A stretch of 5,814 nucleotides of DNA, taken from assembly GCA_009781815.1 (NCBI GenBank), contig WQVB01000085.1, forward strand, positions 1-5,814. Reading direction: 5' to 3'. The stretch comes from Defluviitaleaceae bacterium (GTDB lineage: Bacteria; Bacillota; Clostridia; Lachnospirales; WRAX01). The notes under the pieces were generated by a model that worked only from the letters and a program-made list of their open reading frames with translations, had not been told where the DNA came from and did not search any database. Position numbers and translations under genes: made by a program. Shown piece by piece: positions 5,715 through 5,814 of this stretch (its first letter is position 1; the number at the start of each line of letters is the position of its first letter).

Positions 5715-5814
5715 CGTCATCCCGTGCTTGACACGGGATCTAATTGGAGCAGGGCAGGCTTAGTTGGGGTTGTACACTATCATACATAGATCCCGTGTCA
5801 AGCACGGGATGACG
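5715..5814. repeat. Long inverted repeat, copy 2 (27-bp perfect arms), at window edge
   Basis: The left arm 5715-5741 (CGTCATCCCGTGCTTGACAC...) is the exact reverse complement of 5788-5814, and pairing could continue past the window. Each arm contains ATCCCGTG, CTTGA, CACGGGAT. It is homologous to copy 1 (3495-3594) in reverse orientation, as shown by the shared centre ends. It lies about 60 bp upstream of the fabH -35 box. It carries no ORF. No downstream T-run is visible on the minus strand, so a terminator role for the gene upstream of fabH is not supported from what can be seen. Confidence 0.85.

Overview
The window holds a type II (dissociated) bacterial fatty-acid synthesis cluster, all on the minus strand. 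In transcription order it reads fabH (ketoacyl-ACP synthase III), fabK (FMN enoyl-ACP reductase II), fabD (malonyl-CoA:ACP transacylase), fabG (3-ketoacyl-ACP reductase) and fabF (ketoacyl-ACP synthase II, cut by the left window edge close to its C-terminus). A FabK-type reductase in place of FabI, this gene order, and strong AGGAGG ribosome binding sites point to a Bacillota/Clostridia-like organism. That placement is an inference from gene content; the window has no rRNA or other taxonomic marker.

Layout from the right. 5571-5814 is the control region: a near-consensus promoter (TTGACA, 17 bp, TACAAT) about 50 bp upstream of fabH, a 10-bp palindrome overlapping its -35 box, and a roughly 100-bp long inverted repeat at the window edge. 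fabH (4611-5570) and fabK (3660-4595) are separated by only 15 bp. A 465-bp gene-free gap follows (3195-3659). It is crowded with inverted repeats: a second copy of the 100-bp long inverted repeat, an imperfect inverted pair flanking it, a hairpin with TATAAT in its loop, and two perfect GC-rich hairpins in tandem just upstream of the fabD ribosome binding site. fabD (2277-3194) is followed by a 167-bp spacer with a structured element bounded by 10-bp inverted repeats. fabG (1393-2109) is followed by a 166-bp spacer with a CTAG-rich element bounded by 25-bp imperfect inverted repeats. fabF (3-1226) runs off the left edge.

How the genes work together: FabD loads malonate onto acyl carrier protein (ACP), FabH starts the chain from acetyl-CoA or a branched acyl-CoA, FabF elongates, FabG reduces the 3-keto group, and FabK performs the last reduction of each cycle. 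The dehydratase (fabZ), the acetyl-CoA carboxylase genes and acpP are not in the window. The enzymes look intact and ordinary. The unusual content is in the spacers: every spacer except fabH-fabK carries its own kind of inverted-repeat element. The two copies of the 100-bp repeat differ by base changes that are compensated in both halves of the small stem and in both arms. I see no evidence of a new enzymatic or defence system here.
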